Below are positions 8,438 through 17,142 of a stretch of DNA of 55,077 bases, in pieces; the first letter of the stretch is position 1; every line of letters begins with the position of its first letter. Under the pieces are notes generated by a model, which did not search any database, was not told the origin of the DNA, and saw nothing but the letters and a program-made list of their open reading frames with translations. The DNA is from REEB509 sp049314555. GTDB lineage: Bacteria; Pseudomonadota; Alphaproteobacteria; Caulobacterales; Aquidulcibacteraceae. The stretch covers positions 1 to 55,077 of the forward strand of contig JBMOEW010000020.1 of assembly GCA_049314555.1 (NCBI GenBank). The letters run 5' to 3'. The translations under genes were made by a program, and so were the position numbers.

Positions 8438-9691
8438 ATGGGGCAAAATCACGGTTCCACAAGATTACAGCGCTGGCTGGTGGGCGCGGCCGCGCTTTCC
8501 CTGCTGACGGCCTGCGCAACGCCGGCCCCGCCGCCGCCGCCCCCCTTGACCGCCGAACAGCAAGAGCGCGTGGATTGGCGCTCGGCCGCGATGGTCGATA
8601 GCCCAGAGGCCTACCAAACCTATTTGAACCTCCACCCTACCGGCCCCGAAGCCGCAAACGCCCGCACCCGGATCCCTGCGCTCCAGGAGGCAGAGCGCCA
8701 AGCCTTCGCCGAAGCAAGACGCCTCAACACAGAGGCAAGCTATGAGGCCTATCTCGCCCGGTTTGCCTGGGGCCTGAACGCCACTGACGCAGAAGCGCGC
8801 CGGGCCACCCTCGCTGCGCCCCGTCTCGCCCGGGAAGAAGCCCAAGCCTGGACCGAAGCCAGCCGCCGCAACTCCTTGGACGGCTATGATGCCTACCTGC
8901 GCGCCTGGCCCAATGGGGCCAACGCCGGCGAGGCCCGCGCCCGCTGGGACCGGATCGACAACGGCGAGTCCGCCGCCTGGCGCCAAGCCCAGTCCAACGG
9001 CTCGATCTTCGCCATGCGCGAGTTTCTCTCCGCCTATCCCTATGGCCGCTTTGCCTCCCAGGCGCGGGTAACGATCGACCAGTATTTCGCCCGCGAAGAA
9101 AGCGAATGGAGCCGCGCCCGCTGGTCCAATGACCCCGATGATCTGGAAAGCTACATCCGGGCATTCCCCGATGGGCGCTTTCGCTACGAGGCCGAGCAAC
9201 GCCTCTATTCGATGCGCCGCGACGACCAGTGGGCCTGGGAGCGCGCCCGGCGCACAGACAACATCAACGCCTACCTCGCGTATCTGAGCGCCTACCAGGA
9301 CGGCGAATGGCGCCAGGACGCGCGCCGCCGCATTGAAGTGCTGCAGCGCATAGAGCGCGAACAGGCAGCCCAACAACCCCGTCCGCCGGTGCCGCCACCA
9401 ACGGTGCCAACGGCCAACGTCAACCCACCGCCGCCGCCGGCCTGGACACCGCCATCGCCGCCACCCCCAGCGCCACCAGCCTGGACGCCTCCACCGCCGC
9501 CGCCGCCAGCGGCCTGGACGCCGCCGTCGCCGCCGCCACCCCCGCCACCGCCGGCGTGGGAGCCCCCGCCAGCACCACCTCCAGGCCCGCCCCCTGAAAC
9601 GGACGTGCCCCGCGATGCCGATCGCCCCGGCACCCCCCGCGAAGAAGAGCCGGACGAACGCGCCGTCCGCCCCGGCACCCGCGGCGACTGA
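8438..9691 (+). CDS. Repeat lipoprotein with proline-rich C-terminus
   Basis: The ATG at 8438 (AGGAGA just upstream) gives 417 residues opening with a lipoprotein signal, LLTAC, with C26 as the lipid site. Residues 47-304 contain six copies of a unit with the pattern W-x-x-A, then YL-x(3)-P-x-G, then A-R-x-R. The leading aromatic residues fall at 47, 90, 138, 181, 224 and 267, so the period is 43 residues with one longer unit. Similar units flank caspase-like and other envelope proteins in alphaproteobacteria, where they are thought to form helical scaffolds. The last 110 residues are Pro/Trp-rich (repeats of AWTPPPPPP type) and end in a charged tail. Function is unknown; a scaffold reaching through the periplasm is my inference. 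Confidence 0.85.
   Translation: MGQNHGSTRLQRWLVGAAALSLLTACATPAPPPPPPLTAEQQERVDWRSAAMVDSPEAYQTYLNLHPTGPEAANARTRIPALQEAERQAFAEARRLNTEASYEAYLARFAWGLNATDAEARRATLAAPRLAREEAQAWTEASRRNSLDGYDAYLRAWPNGANAGEARARWDRIDNGESAAWRQAQSNGSIFAMREFLSAYPYGRFASQARVTIDQYFAREESEWSRARWSNDPDDLESYIRAFPDGRFRYEAEQRLYSMRRDDQWAWERARRTDNINAYLAYLSAYQDGEWRQDARRRIEVLQRIEREQAAQQPRPPVPPPTVPTANVNPPPPPAWTPPSPPPPAPPAWTPPPPPPPAAWTPPSPPPPPPPPAWEPPPAPPPGPPPETDVPRDADRPGTPREEEPDERAVRPGTRGD
8576..9349 (+). repeat. Six degenerate 43-codon repeats inside the lipoprotein gene
   Basis: The repeat is visible at protein level only. Each unit is two helices: the first begins with W or F and A, the second carries YL and ends P-x-G, followed by A-R. 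DNA identity between units is low, which indicates old duplications rather than a recent tandem expansion. Confidence 0.8.
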
Positions 9692-9696
9692 CCACT

Positions 9697-9734
9697 GCCG
9701 TTGGGGCACCTGTCGACACCGGTGCTCCAACGGC
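9697..9734 (+). terminator. Strong hairpin after the repeat lipoprotein
   Basis: A 14-bp stem (GCCGTTGGGGCACC pairing with GGTGCTCCAACGGC, one G-U pair) with a 10-nt loop starts 6 bp after the stop codon. No T-run follows, so it may act as a mRNA 3-prime stabiliser or a weak terminator before the SDR gene. Confidence 0.4.
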
Positions 9735-9778
9735 CTACATCGCCCCTCGTCCGATCAATCATCGCCGGGAGAGGCCCT

Positions 9779-10561
9779 ATGGAATTGAACAGCACCGTCG
9801 CCGCCGTGGTCACAGGAGGGGCCTCCGGCCTGGGTCTGGCAACTGTGAAGGCCCTGCGCGCAGCCGGCGTCAAAGTGGCCATTTTCGACATGAACGAAAC
9901 CACCGGTACGGCCGCTGCCACCGAAACCGGTGCCATCTTTTGCAAAGTGAACGTGACGGATGACGCGAGCGTCGATGCAGGCTTCGCCAAGGCCCGCGCC
10001 GCAAATGGCCAGGAGCGGATTTTGGTCAACTGCGCCGGCACCGGCAACGCCGTGAAAACCGCCAGCCGCGATAAAGCAACCGGCGAAGCCAAACACTTCC
10101 CCCTCGATGCCTTCAACATGATCATCCAGATCAATCTGGTTGGCACGTTCCGCTGCATCGCCAAAAGCGCCGCCGGCATGCTCACCCTGGAACCGGGCCC
10201 GGACGGAGACCGCGGCACCATCGTCAACACCGCCTCGGTGGCCGCAGAAGATGGTCAAATGGGCCAGGCGGCCTATTCCGCGTCCAAGGGCGGCGTGGTC
10301 GGCATGACGCTGCCAATCGCCCGGGATTTGAGCGGGGAGGGCATCCGCGTCAATACGATCCTGCCGGGGATTTTCTCAACCCCCCTGATGAACGCAGCGC
10401 CCGATAACGTGAAGGCCGCGCTTGGGGCCTCTGTTCCGTTTCCCAAGCGCTTGGGCAATCCAGAGGAATACGCCTCCCTCGCGCTGGAAATGATCCGCAA
10501 CACCTATTTCAACGGCGAAGATGTGCGCCTTGATGGTGCCATCCGTATGGGCCTGCGCTAA
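9779..10561 (+). CDS. SDR oxidoreductase, 3-hydroxyacyl-CoA dehydrogenase type-2-like
   Basis: A 260-residue short-chain dehydrogenase starting at the ATG preceded by GGGAGAGG. The Rossmann motif TGGASGLG lies at about 12-19, the NNAG-equivalent is NCAGTG near 80, the catalytic serine is in VNTASVAA near 145, and the Y-x-x-x-K pair is YSASK near 161-165. The long insert around FPLDAFNMIIQINLVGTF and the overall pattern resemble HSD17B10/FadB2x-type enzymes that oxidise 3-hydroxyacyl-CoA with NAD in fatty-acid or isoleucine breakdown. Substrate is inferred from family resemblance only. It stands alone between two hairpins. Confidence 0.92.
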   Translation: MELNSTVAAVVTGGASGLGLATVKALRAAGVKVAIFDMNETTGTAAATETGAIFCKVNVTDDASVDAGFAKARAANGQERILVNCAGTGNAVKTASRDKATGEAKHFPLDAFNMIIQINLVGTFRCIAKSAAGMLTLEPGPDGDRGTIVNTASVAAEDGQMGQAAYSASKGGVVGMTLPIARDLSGEGIRVNTILPGIFSTPLMNAAPDNVKAALGASVPFPKRLGNPEEYASLALEMIRNTYFNGEDVRLDGAIRMGLR

Positions 10562-10582
10562 GCCGCTACCGCCGCCCCAAAG

Positions 10583-10608
10583 CCCCCGGCGCAATCCCGC
10601 GCTGGGGG
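10583..10608. terminator. Bidirectional hairpin between convergent SDR and gluQ
   Basis: A 10-bp stem (CCCCCGGCGC with GCGCTGGGGG, one wobble) and a 6-nt loop fill the 49-bp gap between two converging genes. It is placed to end both transcripts, though neither side has a long T-run. Confidence 0.5.
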
Positions 10609-10610
10609 CG

Positions 10611-11447
10611 CTAGCGACATAGCCCCACCAACCGCCGCACCTCGCCCGGCGTCTTGCCCCCATCGCGCAGCGCCTGCAAACTCATGGCCTTGTCGCGCTT
10701 GGCGAGGCGTTTGCCGTCCGCCCCCACGATCAAGCGATGATGGCAATAAACCGGCGTCGCAAAGCCCAGCAGCGCCTGCAGCAACACGTGCAGGTCCGCT
10801 GCCTCGCGCAGGTCCTCGCCCCGAATGATGTGCGTGACACCCTGTTTCGCATCGTCCAACACGCTGGCCAAATGGTAGCTGGCGGGGAACTCCTTGCGCC
10901 CAAGCACCACATCCCCCAACCGCAACGGGTCGGCCTGAACCCAGCGCCCGTCCGCCTCAAACCCAAGGCGCGACCAGCGATCCCCCAGCGCGGCTTGGCA
11001 GGTCGACAGCGAAAGCCGCCACGCAAACGCTGCCCCTGCCGAAAGCTTTTCCGCTTCAAGATCAGCCGCCAACGGTGCCCCGCGAAACACCTCAATCGGC
11101 CCATGCGGCGCCGAAGCAATCTCGGCCATCACCTCGCGGCGCGTGCGAAAACACCGATAAACAAGGCCCCGGTCTGTAAGCGCCGCCAACGCCGCGCCAT
11201 AAAGCCCAAGCCGCTCCGATTGCCGCCAAACCGGCAGCGGCCATCTAAGCCCAAGCCAGGCCAAATCCTCAAAAATCGCCGCCTCATATGCGGGCCGGCA
11301 GCGCCCCAAGTCGATATCCTCAAGGCGCAGCAAAAACACACCGCCCGCTGCCTGCGCCGCATCCCAAGCGGTGAGGGCCGAAAACGCATGGCCAAGATGC
11401 AAAGCGCCCGTAGGCGAGGGCGCAAACCGCGTCACAAATCCGCCCAC
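10611..11447 (-). CDS. gluQ: Glutamyl-Q tRNA(Asp) synthetase
   Basis: A 278-residue truncated glutamyl-tRNA synthetase paralogue with a GTG start. It has the class I nucleotide-binding motif HLGH at 17-20 after RFAPSPTG, and a KMSK-equivalent KRLAKRD near 252-258 close to the C-terminus. There is no anticodon-binding domain, which is the defining difference from GltX. GluQRS attaches glutamate to queuosine at position 34 of tRNA(Asp). Of the zinc-site residues of the E. coli enzyme only C-type remnants such as YRCF are visible, so zinc may be absent. It starts 5 bp after the FkbM methyltransferase gene and is probably translated from the same mRNA. Confidence 0.93.
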   Translation of the reverse strand: MGGFVTRFAPSPTGALHLGHAFSALTAWDAAQAAGGVFLLRLEDIDLGRCRPAYEAAIFEDLAWLGLRWPLPVWRQSERLGLYGAALAALTDRGLVYRCFRTRREVMAEIASAPHGPIEVFRGAPLAADLEAEKLSAGAAFAWRLSLSTCQAALGDRWSRLGFEADGRWVQADPLRLGDVVLGRKEFPASYHLASVLDDAKQGVTHIIRGEDLREAADLHVLLQALLGFATPVYCHHRLIVGADGKRLAKRDKAMSLQALRDGGKTPGEVRRLVGLCR

Positions 11448-11452
11448 CGGCC

Positions 11453-12181
11453 CTATCCCTGGCTGAACAAGAAGTCGCCCGGCTCCTCGATCTGGCCGAC
11501 GGGTTCCAACCCGCCCGCCGCCGTCACCCGTTGCGCGCGGTACCCCAGCGCCTCAAGCGCGCCAGCAACCCCGCCAGACGTGTCCCCTCCGCGGCCAAGG
11601 TGCACAGGATGCAGCTCCAGCAACACCGCAGGCTTGAAGCGGCGCAGCGTTTCCTGCGCCCCCGCCATGACGCGGCCCTCGAAGCCCTCCACATCCACCT
11701 TGATGAAATCCAACCGCTTCAGGCCTCGCGCGGCCACAAACCCATCGATGGTCTCAATCTCGATCCGGTCGCGCCGCTGGCCCGCAGCGCTTTCCCCGTC
11801 GGCCGGCACATGCGCAAGCCCAAACCCCAAACTGCCGCGCCGCTTGATCGGCGTGGCCAACTCCAAAACCCCCGGCGCATCGCCTAGGCCCTTAGCCACA
11901 ACCGTGATGTTACCCACCGCCCGCCACTTCACGGCCGCTTCCAAAACCGAGCGCGCGTACGGGCTCGGCTCAAAACTAAAGACGTGGCCGTCCCCCGCGA
12001 TCTGGGCAAACATGCGCGCAAACTGGCCCGCGTGTGCCCCCACATCAAGCACCACACCCGCAGCCGGGATGTACTGGCGTAGTAATGGCATCAGCTCACG
12101 ATGGTGGTCCTGGGTAATCGCCTTGAAGGAATGGGCAAACCAGTCAAATCGCTGCTTGAGGCTCAGATTAAGGTCTTGCAT
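11453..12181 (-). CDS. FkbM-family methyltransferase
   Basis: About 242 residues from the ATG at 12181; the frame is open to 12343 but that would overlap the divergent esterase. The SAM-binding motif is VVLDVGAHAGQFARMF (about 54-69), followed by FSFEPSPYA (about 82) and, at about 155, the FkbM signature IKVDVEGFEGRVMAGA. FkbM enzymes O-methylate sugars or polyketides and often modify surface glycans. Its linkage with gluQ looks like chance packing. The divergent gap to the esterase is about 113 bp and has no recognised operator. Confidence 0.85.
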   Translation of the reverse strand: MQDLNLSLKQRFDWFAHSFKAITQDHHRELMPLLRQYIPAAGVVLDVGAHAGQFARMFAQIAGDGHVFSFEPSPYARSVLEAAVKWRAVGNITVVAKGLGDAPGVLELATPIKRRGSLGFGLAHVPADGESAAGQRRDRIEIETIDGFVAARGLKRLDFIKVDVEGFEGRVMAGAQETLRRFKPAVLLELHPVHLGRGGDTSGGVAGALEALGYRAQRVTAAGGLEPVGQIEEPGDFLFSQG

Positions 12182-12294
12182 GGAGGTTGCGTTGCCCCTT
12201 ATGCGACGCCCAGGCGCGCTCACTGCGCCACGATGACAGCGTTCGCCAGTCCCATGGCATGATACAACGCGCCCGACAAACCAAAGGAACATCC

Positions 12295-12963
12295 ATGCTG
12301 CTCGATGGCCCCCGCATGCCGCCCCCCGCTGGTGGCAAGCCAAACTCTCTGATTGTGTTGCTGCACGGCTATGGCTCCAACGGCGCTGACCTCATGAGCC
12401 TTGCCCCTTATTGGGCAAAGGCGCTGCCAAACGCCCAAGTGATTGCCCCCAATGCACCGGAACGTGTGCCGGGCGCGCCTGGCGGCTACCAGTGGTTTCC
12501 GATTGCGCAACTGGATCCGCACTTGATGGCCAGCGGCGTCGCGCGGGCCGCAGGCGGCTTGGATCGGTTCTTGGATCGGGAACTCGAACGCTACCAATTG
12601 CCGCCGGACCGCCTTGCCCTGGTTGGGTTTTCCCAAGGCACGATGATGGCCCTGCAGGTTGGCCTGCGCCGCGCCGTCGCGCCGGCTGCGGTGCTTGGCT
12701 ACTCCGGCGCGCTCGCGGGCCCTGAGAAACTGAAGGCGGAGCTAAAATCCAAACCGCCGATCTTCTTGGTGCACGGCTCTGAGGACGACATGATCCCCGT
12801 GTCTGCTGTGCTGGCCGCCTCCCAAGCGATCGCAGAGGCGGGCCACGCAGCCCAGTGGCGGATTTCCTATGGCGTGCCACATTCGATCGGGCCAGACGGG
12901 CTGCAGTTCGGCGGCGATTTCTTAAAGGCATGCCTCGCGCAGAAGCGTAGCCTGATCACCTAA
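12295..12963 (+). CDS. Carboxylesterase/phospholipase-type serine hydrolase
   Basis: The ATG at 12295 (AAAGGAAC upstream) gives 222 residues. The alpha/beta hydrolase core shows LLHGYGSNG (about 22-30, oxyanion hole), GFSQG near 114 with the nucleophile serine, the acid in GSEDDMIPV near 164 and histidine in VPHSIG near 196. This matches the YpfH/acyl-protein thioesterase group, cytosolic enzymes acting on short acyl esters or thioesters. A gap of 26 bp to the next gene suggests co-transcription. Confidence 0.9.
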   Translation: MLLDGPRMPPPAGGKPNSLIVLLHGYGSNGADLMSLAPYWAKALPNAQVIAPNAPERVPGAPGGYQWFPIAQLDPHLMASGVARAAGGLDRFLDRELERYQLPPDRLALVGFSQGTMMALQVGLRRAVAPAAVLGYSGALAGPEKLKAELKSKPPIFLVHGSEDDMIPVSAVLAASQAIAEAGHAAQWRISYGVPHSIGPDGLQFGGDFLKACLAQKRSLIT

Positions 12964-12989
12964 GGCCCATAAGGACGGAGAATAAATCC

Positions 12990-13760
12990 ATGCGCCACTT
13001 TCGGTTTCGCACAGCGCTCGCAGCCCTGTCCCTGGCGGCCCTCGGTGCCTGCGCAACACCTCCAGCCCCCGTGGATCGAGCCGCCCTTTATGCGGCAGCC
13101 CTGCAAAGCCCTAACCGCAGCGAGCAGGATCGCGCCCAGGACGAGCGGCGCAAAGCCGGCGAGGTGCTGGCCTTCTTCCAGGCAGCGCCGGGCCAAACCG
13201 TGTTTGAGATCGAAGCGGGGGGAGGCTATTGGACCGAGCTCTTGGCCAGTGCGGTCGGACCCGAAGGCCGGGTGGTCATGCAAAACCCGCCGGGCTTCAT
13301 GCAGTTTGTCGGCGAAGAGGTCGCGAGCCGTCTGCCGCGCCTGCCAACCGTGCGCCTCTCGCTGTCGCTGTTTGATGCCCTGGACGCCCAAGACGCCTCG
13401 GTTGATCTGGTCACCTGGGTTCAGGGCCCCCATGAACTGTATTACCGTCCAGAAGGTGCCAGCCTGGGCGATCCGGAAAAGTCCTATCAAGAGATTTTTC
13501 GCATCCTGCGGCCGGGCGGCCGGTTTGTGGTGATCGACCACGCGGCGGTTCCAGGTGCCCCGGAGACCACCGGCAACGACCTGCATCGCATCGATCCCCA
13601 AATCGTCATTGCGATGGCAGAGCGCGCAGGGTTTGTTCTGGAGCAACGCTCCGAGGTGCTCGCCAATCCAAACGATGCGCGCACGCTGCTGGTGTTTGAT
13701 CCGCTGATCCGTGGCCATACGGATCAATTTGCCCTGCGCTTCTCTAAGCCCGAAGCCTGA
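12990..13760 (+). CDS. Exported methyltransferase-like lipoprotein
   Basis: A 256-residue protein with GGAG upstream of the ATG. The N-terminus is a lipoprotein signal ending in LGAC. The rest looks like a class I SAM-dependent methyltransferase: motif I is VFEIEAGGGYWTELLA (about 71-86), then a beta-strand pair with EGRVVMQNPP and, near 173, ILRPGGRFVVIDH, the typical post-motif. This group (COG4798-like predicted methyltransferases) often carries signal peptides, which is odd because SAM is cytosolic. Either the signal is not cleaved as predicted or the fold has another role outside the cell. The gene probably shares an mRNA with the esterase upstream. Confidence 0.8.
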   Translation: MRHFRFRTALAALSLAALGACATPPAPVDRAALYAAALQSPNRSEQDRAQDERRKAGEVLAFFQAAPGQTVFEIEAGGGYWTELLASAVGPEGRVVMQNPPGFMQFVGEEVASRLPRLPTVRLSLSLFDALDAQDASVDLVTWVQGPHELYYRPEGASLGDPEKSYQEIFRILRPGGRFVVIDHAAVPGAPETTGNDLHRIDPQIVIAMAERAGFVLEQRSEVLANPNDARTLLVFDPLIRGHTDQFALRFSKPEA

Positions 13761-13766
13761 TCCGGT

Positions 13767-15437
13767 CTAGGCCGCGCGAATGCGCTGCACGGCCACAGAA
13801 ACAGCCGTGTGCAGATCGTCCGCTTGCGACACCAGATCGCGGGCGCAAGCCAGTGCATCGCCGGCCGCTTGGCTCGTCAGCGAGGAATCGCCGCGCATCG
13901 ACTCCATTTCCCCACCAAGCCCGCTGGTCTGGTGAGAGACCGTCGCTGTATTGCGCGAAATCTCCTGCAGCGCCGCTGTTTGCTCCTCAACCGCTGCAGC
14001 GATTGTGGTTGAAATCCGTCCGATCCCATCGATCGTGTCGCTAATCCCGCCCAGCGCCTGCACCGTGCCGCCCGTTGCGTTCTGAATGGCGCCCACGTGC
14101 TTTGCAATGTCGTCAGTGGCCTTGGCGGTTTGCTCCGCAAGGCGTTTAACTTCCGCCGCAACAACAGCAAACCCACGTCCCGCTTCGCCCGCACGGGCGG
14201 CCTCAATCGTGGCGTTCAAGGCCAGCAGATTGGTTTGGCTTGCGATCTCGGTGATCAGCGTCAGCACATCGCCAATTTTCTGTGCCGCAACGGCAAGCGA
14301 CCGAACCGTTTGATCTGCATTGCTGGCTTGCGTACGCGCCTCGAGCGCCACCCGAGAGGCCATACTCACCTGGCCTGCGATCTCGCCAGCCGAAGCCGCC
14401 ATTTCCTCGCTCGCAGCAGCCACGGTCTGCACGCCCTGCGACGCGAGATCCACGCTGCGAGAAACCGTGTCGGTCCGTGTCTGCGCTGCGGATGATAATC
14501 CGTGCAAAGACTTGGCAGACGTCTCCATTCGTTTGGAGGATTGAGAGACCGCATCGGTGATCCGGCCGATCTGGGTTTCCAGATCAGCAGCGATTTCAGT
14601 CAACATTTGGCGGCGCTGCGCTTCAGCCCGCTTCGTTGCCAAAACTTGCTCCGCCTCCAGAGCATCCACCCGTGCCGCATTTTCCTTGAAAGCCTGCAGC
14701 GCGTTCGCTAACTCTCCGACTTCATCGCACCGCGATTGCCCCTCGACAGCCACCGCCCGATCACCGTTCGCTAGCGCCCGCATTGCCCCAGACATGCGCG
14801 ACAATGGCCGTGCGATGGCCCTCGGCAACAGAAATCCCAGCAAAAGTCCAAGCGCTAGAACCAGGGCAATCGAGGCGTTGGAGAAAAACACCGCTTCGTT
14901 GAGCCGCGCCGTTGCGATAGGCCCAAGCGTGTCGCGCCTAGCTCCGAGGGTATCGTCGACCGCGCTCAAACCGGCGATCATGGATTCAACCATTCGTCCG
15001 CTTTCGGCCAAAGAGTCCGGCGTGTTGGTGAGTGTGAGCGCCAAATAAGTGTCGGCTTGTTCTGCAAGGGCGCGCAACTCCCCCGCCATTGGGTCGTCCC
15101 CCAGACGCGTGGCCGCCCGATCCGCCGCCGCCCGGATTTCTGGAACGGCCGCCTCCAACTCGTCCAACTTCCGCGCAGCAGCGTCAACATCACCTGCAGC
15201 GATCGCCGCTGCATAGTCGCGCGCATCAATCCGCAAACCGAGCGTCGTGGTGATGATGGCCTGGTTCTCAGATTCCGCCCGTGCCGCCGTGCGATACCCC
15301 GTGACGGCCTCCTGGGAGGTGTCCACGACCGAAGCCACGTAAATCGCCGATCCACCGGCAAGCACAGCCATCAATCCAAACCCGATCTGCATCTTGCGAC
15401 CGATCGGCGCGTCATTCAAAAACCAACGCAATGGCAT
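13767..15437 (-). CDS. Methyl-accepting chemotaxis protein
   Basis: A 556-residue membrane receptor. One transmembrane helix lies at about 16-33 and another at about 190-208, enclosing a periplasmic helical sensor of about 155 residues with no recognisable PAS or Cache fold. A HAMP domain follows (about 210-262), then the signalling coiled coil with the conserved hairpin tip ASQTNLLALNATIEAARAGE (about 390-410). The C-terminus lacks the CheR-docking pentapeptide. It should form arrays with CheA/CheW; no che genes lie in this window. Ligand unknown. Confidence 0.93.
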   Translation of the reverse strand: MPLRWFLNDAPIGRKMQIGFGLMAVLAGGSAIYVASVVDTSQEAVTGYRTAARAESENQAIITTTLGLRIDARDYAAAIAAGDVDAAARKLDELEAAVPEIRAAADRAATRLGDDPMAGELRALAEQADTYLALTLTNTPDSLAESGRMVESMIAGLSAVDDTLGARRDTLGPIATARLNEAVFFSNASIALVLALGLLLGFLLPRAIARPLSRMSGAMRALANGDRAVAVEGQSRCDEVGELANALQAFKENAARVDALEAEQVLATKRAEAQRRQMLTEIAADLETQIGRITDAVSQSSKRMETSAKSLHGLSSAAQTRTDTVSRSVDLASQGVQTVAAASEEMAASAGEIAGQVSMASRVALEARTQASNADQTVRSLAVAAQKIGDVLTLITEIASQTNLLALNATIEAARAGEAGRGFAVVAAEVKRLAEQTAKATDDIAKHVGAIQNATGGTVQALGGISDTIDGIGRISTTIAAAVEEQTAALQEISRNTATVSHQTSGLGGEMESMRGDSSLTSQAAGDALACARDLVSQADDLHTAVSVAVQRIRAA

Positions 15438-15741
15438 GCCGGCACCCTTTCAAAGAGAGCCAAAGGCGTAAGGCGAGGATGGTTAATGGCGCTTAAAAGT
15501 CGACCGGTTCATCAGTATATCTGATCACGAAAACTATATTTCGCGGATTGAGAAATGAATGAGTTCGCGCCTGAGTTGATATTGGTCAGTTGTGTCCAAA
15601 AAAATGCTCAGAAATACATGTGCCAAGATTAACCGCGACGCTGGCGGGCGTTGCCGATCTGAATATTTCAAAAAGCGGAAGTAACCGCCAGTGGATGCAG
15701 GAGACCTTGATGGACATCTACTGTAGCTAAGGTGCCGGCCC
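15438..15741. promoter_or_regulatory. AT-richer gap upstream of the chemotaxis receptor
   Basis: A 304-bp stretch between the ABC1-kinase stop and the receptor start, both on the minus strand. It is much less GC-rich than its neighbours around 15510-15620 and should contain the receptor promoter. I could not fix a sigma factor consensus. No coding sequence is convincing; the longest minus-strand frame crosses into the kinase gene in another frame. Confidence 0.4.
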
Positions 15742-15753
15742 CTAGAGGCCGGC
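15734..15753 (-). terminator. Hairpin enclosing the ABC1-kinase stop codon
   Basis: A 7-bp perfect GC stem (GCCGGCC/GGCCGGC) has the TAG stop codon in its 6-nt loop. There is no T-run after it, so it may protect the 3-prime end rather than terminate. Confidence 0.35.
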
Positions 15754-17091
15754 CTGCGCCAGCGCGGCTGCCTGTCGTTGCGCCACCGCCGCCATCTCAA
15801 ACCCATCGATCTGCGCATTGAAGATCTGGTGGAAATTCAATTCGGCCTTCAGATGCAGGAACGCGGCGCCCAGCCCAATCGCTGCCCGGTCCATGAACAC
15901 GAACTCGCGCGGCACCGTCACCGGCCCATACTGCTGCAGGGCGTCCTTCACCTGCATGATCTCGCGCCGGCCGTATTCGCCAGGGGCCACCCCGTCCGCC
16001 GCCGTCCGCACCCGATCGTCCAACATTGGCGCATAAATAAACCGTGCCCAGATCGTGAGCGCTTCCACAGCCTGCGGCTTCAGATCGCCAAACCCCCAGT
16101 CGCGGAAGGCCGTAGCGATCGCTGCACTGTCATCAGCCGCCAGCGCGCGATACAGATTGACCACCCCTTGCACGAACTTCGGCGGAAAAATCCGTACACA
16201 CCCAAAGTCCAAAAGGTTCAGGCGCTCAGCGTTCGGCGTAAATGTGTAGTTGCCAAGATGTGGATCCCCGTGGATCACCCCAAACCGCGCCATCGGCCCC
16301 CACCAGGCCCGGAACAACAGCTCCGCCATCCGATTGCGGACATCCTGCGGCGCATCCAGAAAGCTCTTGAACGGCGCGCCCTCCAGCCATTCCATCGTCA
16401 ATAGGCGCTTGGTGGACAGGTCTGGCCGCGGCGTTGGCGGGCGAATATCGTCCGTGTCGGAAAGCATGTGCTGATATAGCGCGATGTGCTTAGCCTCGCG
16501 CTCATAATCGAGCTCTTCGCGCAACCGATCAGCAAGCTCGATCTGGATTTCGCTGGGATCCACCACTTTGCCAAACCGTCTGTACACCCCCATGAGGTTG
16601 TTCAGCTGGGCGATATCGGATTCCACCGCGCTCGCCATGTCCGGGTACTGAAGTTTGCAGGCCAGATGCGCGCCCTCAAGGTCGCTCGCTCGGTGCACCT
16701 GCCCAAGGCTTGCCGCGTAGGCCGCGGTCTGCTCGAAACTGGCAAACCGAGCCGCCCACTCAGGCCCCAACTCCGCCCGCATCCGCCGCTGCACAAACGG
16801 CCACCCCATTGCCGGCGCGTTCATTTGCAGCTGCGCGAGCTCGTCGGCATACTCTTTCGGCAACAAGTCAGGAACAGTGGCCATCATCTGCGCCACTTTC
16901 ATCAACGGTCCGCGCGTGCGCCCAAGGGCCATCTTCATCGCCGCAGCGATCTGGCGGTCTGCGTCATCCCCGCCAAACAAGCGGCTGAGGCCCGCGCTGG
17001 CCGCAGCCCCGGCCACATTGGCACCCACAGTGGCCATGCGGCCCACCCGGGCAGAGAGCCTGTCGCGTTCTGGATCGTCATCGTTTGCCAT
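15742..17091 (-). CDS. ABC1/UbiB-family atypical kinase
   Basis: A 449-residue protein from ATG 17091 (a GTG three codons earlier is possible). Family motifs are the KxGQ-like MKVAQ near 56 in the N-terminal extension, the alanine-rich nucleotide loop AAYAASLGQVHRA near 125-137, the catalytic HGDPHLGN near 272 and the metal-binding LDFGCVR near 291. UbiB/ADCK proteins are ATPases that support ubiquinone synthesis and lipid metabolism. The KAGQ motif is altered to KVAQ and no C-terminal membrane helices are present, so this is a soluble family branch rather than clear UbiB. It lies 51 bp downstream of two small coupled genes. Confidence 0.91.
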   Translation of the reverse strand: MANDDDPERDRLSARVGRMATVGANVAGAAASAGLSRLFGGDDADRQIAAAMKMALGRTRGPLMKVAQMMATVPDLLPKEYADELAQLQMNAPAMGWPFVQRRMRAELGPEWAARFASFEQTAAYAASLGQVHRASDLEGAHLACKLQYPDMASAVESDIAQLNNLMGVYRRFGKVVDPSEIQIELADRLREELDYEREAKHIALYQHMLSDTDDIRPPTPRPDLSTKRLLTMEWLEGAPFKSFLDAPQDVRNRMAELLFRAWWGPMARFGVIHGDPHLGNYTFTPNAERLNLLDFGCVRIFPPKFVQGVVNLYRALAADDSAAIATAFRDWGFGDLKPQAVEALTIWARFIYAPMLDDRVRTAADGVAPGEYGRREIMQVKDALQQYGPVTVPREFVFMDRAAIGLGAAFLHLKAELNFHQIFNAQIDGFEMAAVAQRQAAALAQAGL

Positions 17092-17142
17092 AAGGCGCAC
17101 ATATGGGCTTTGGGCTGCCTTACAAGCCTTGCGCGCAAAGAC

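Noticed and set aside
8465..9730. A 421-codon minus-strand frame opposite the repeat lipoprotein
   Set aside because: Its composition (Gly, Arg, Trp-rich runs) is simply the complement of the proline codons; the plus strand has a signal, lipobox and real repeats.
10737..12236. A 499-codon plus-strand frame across gluQ and the FkbM gene
   Set aside because: It spans two genes on the other strand and is Arg/Pro-rich without any domain.
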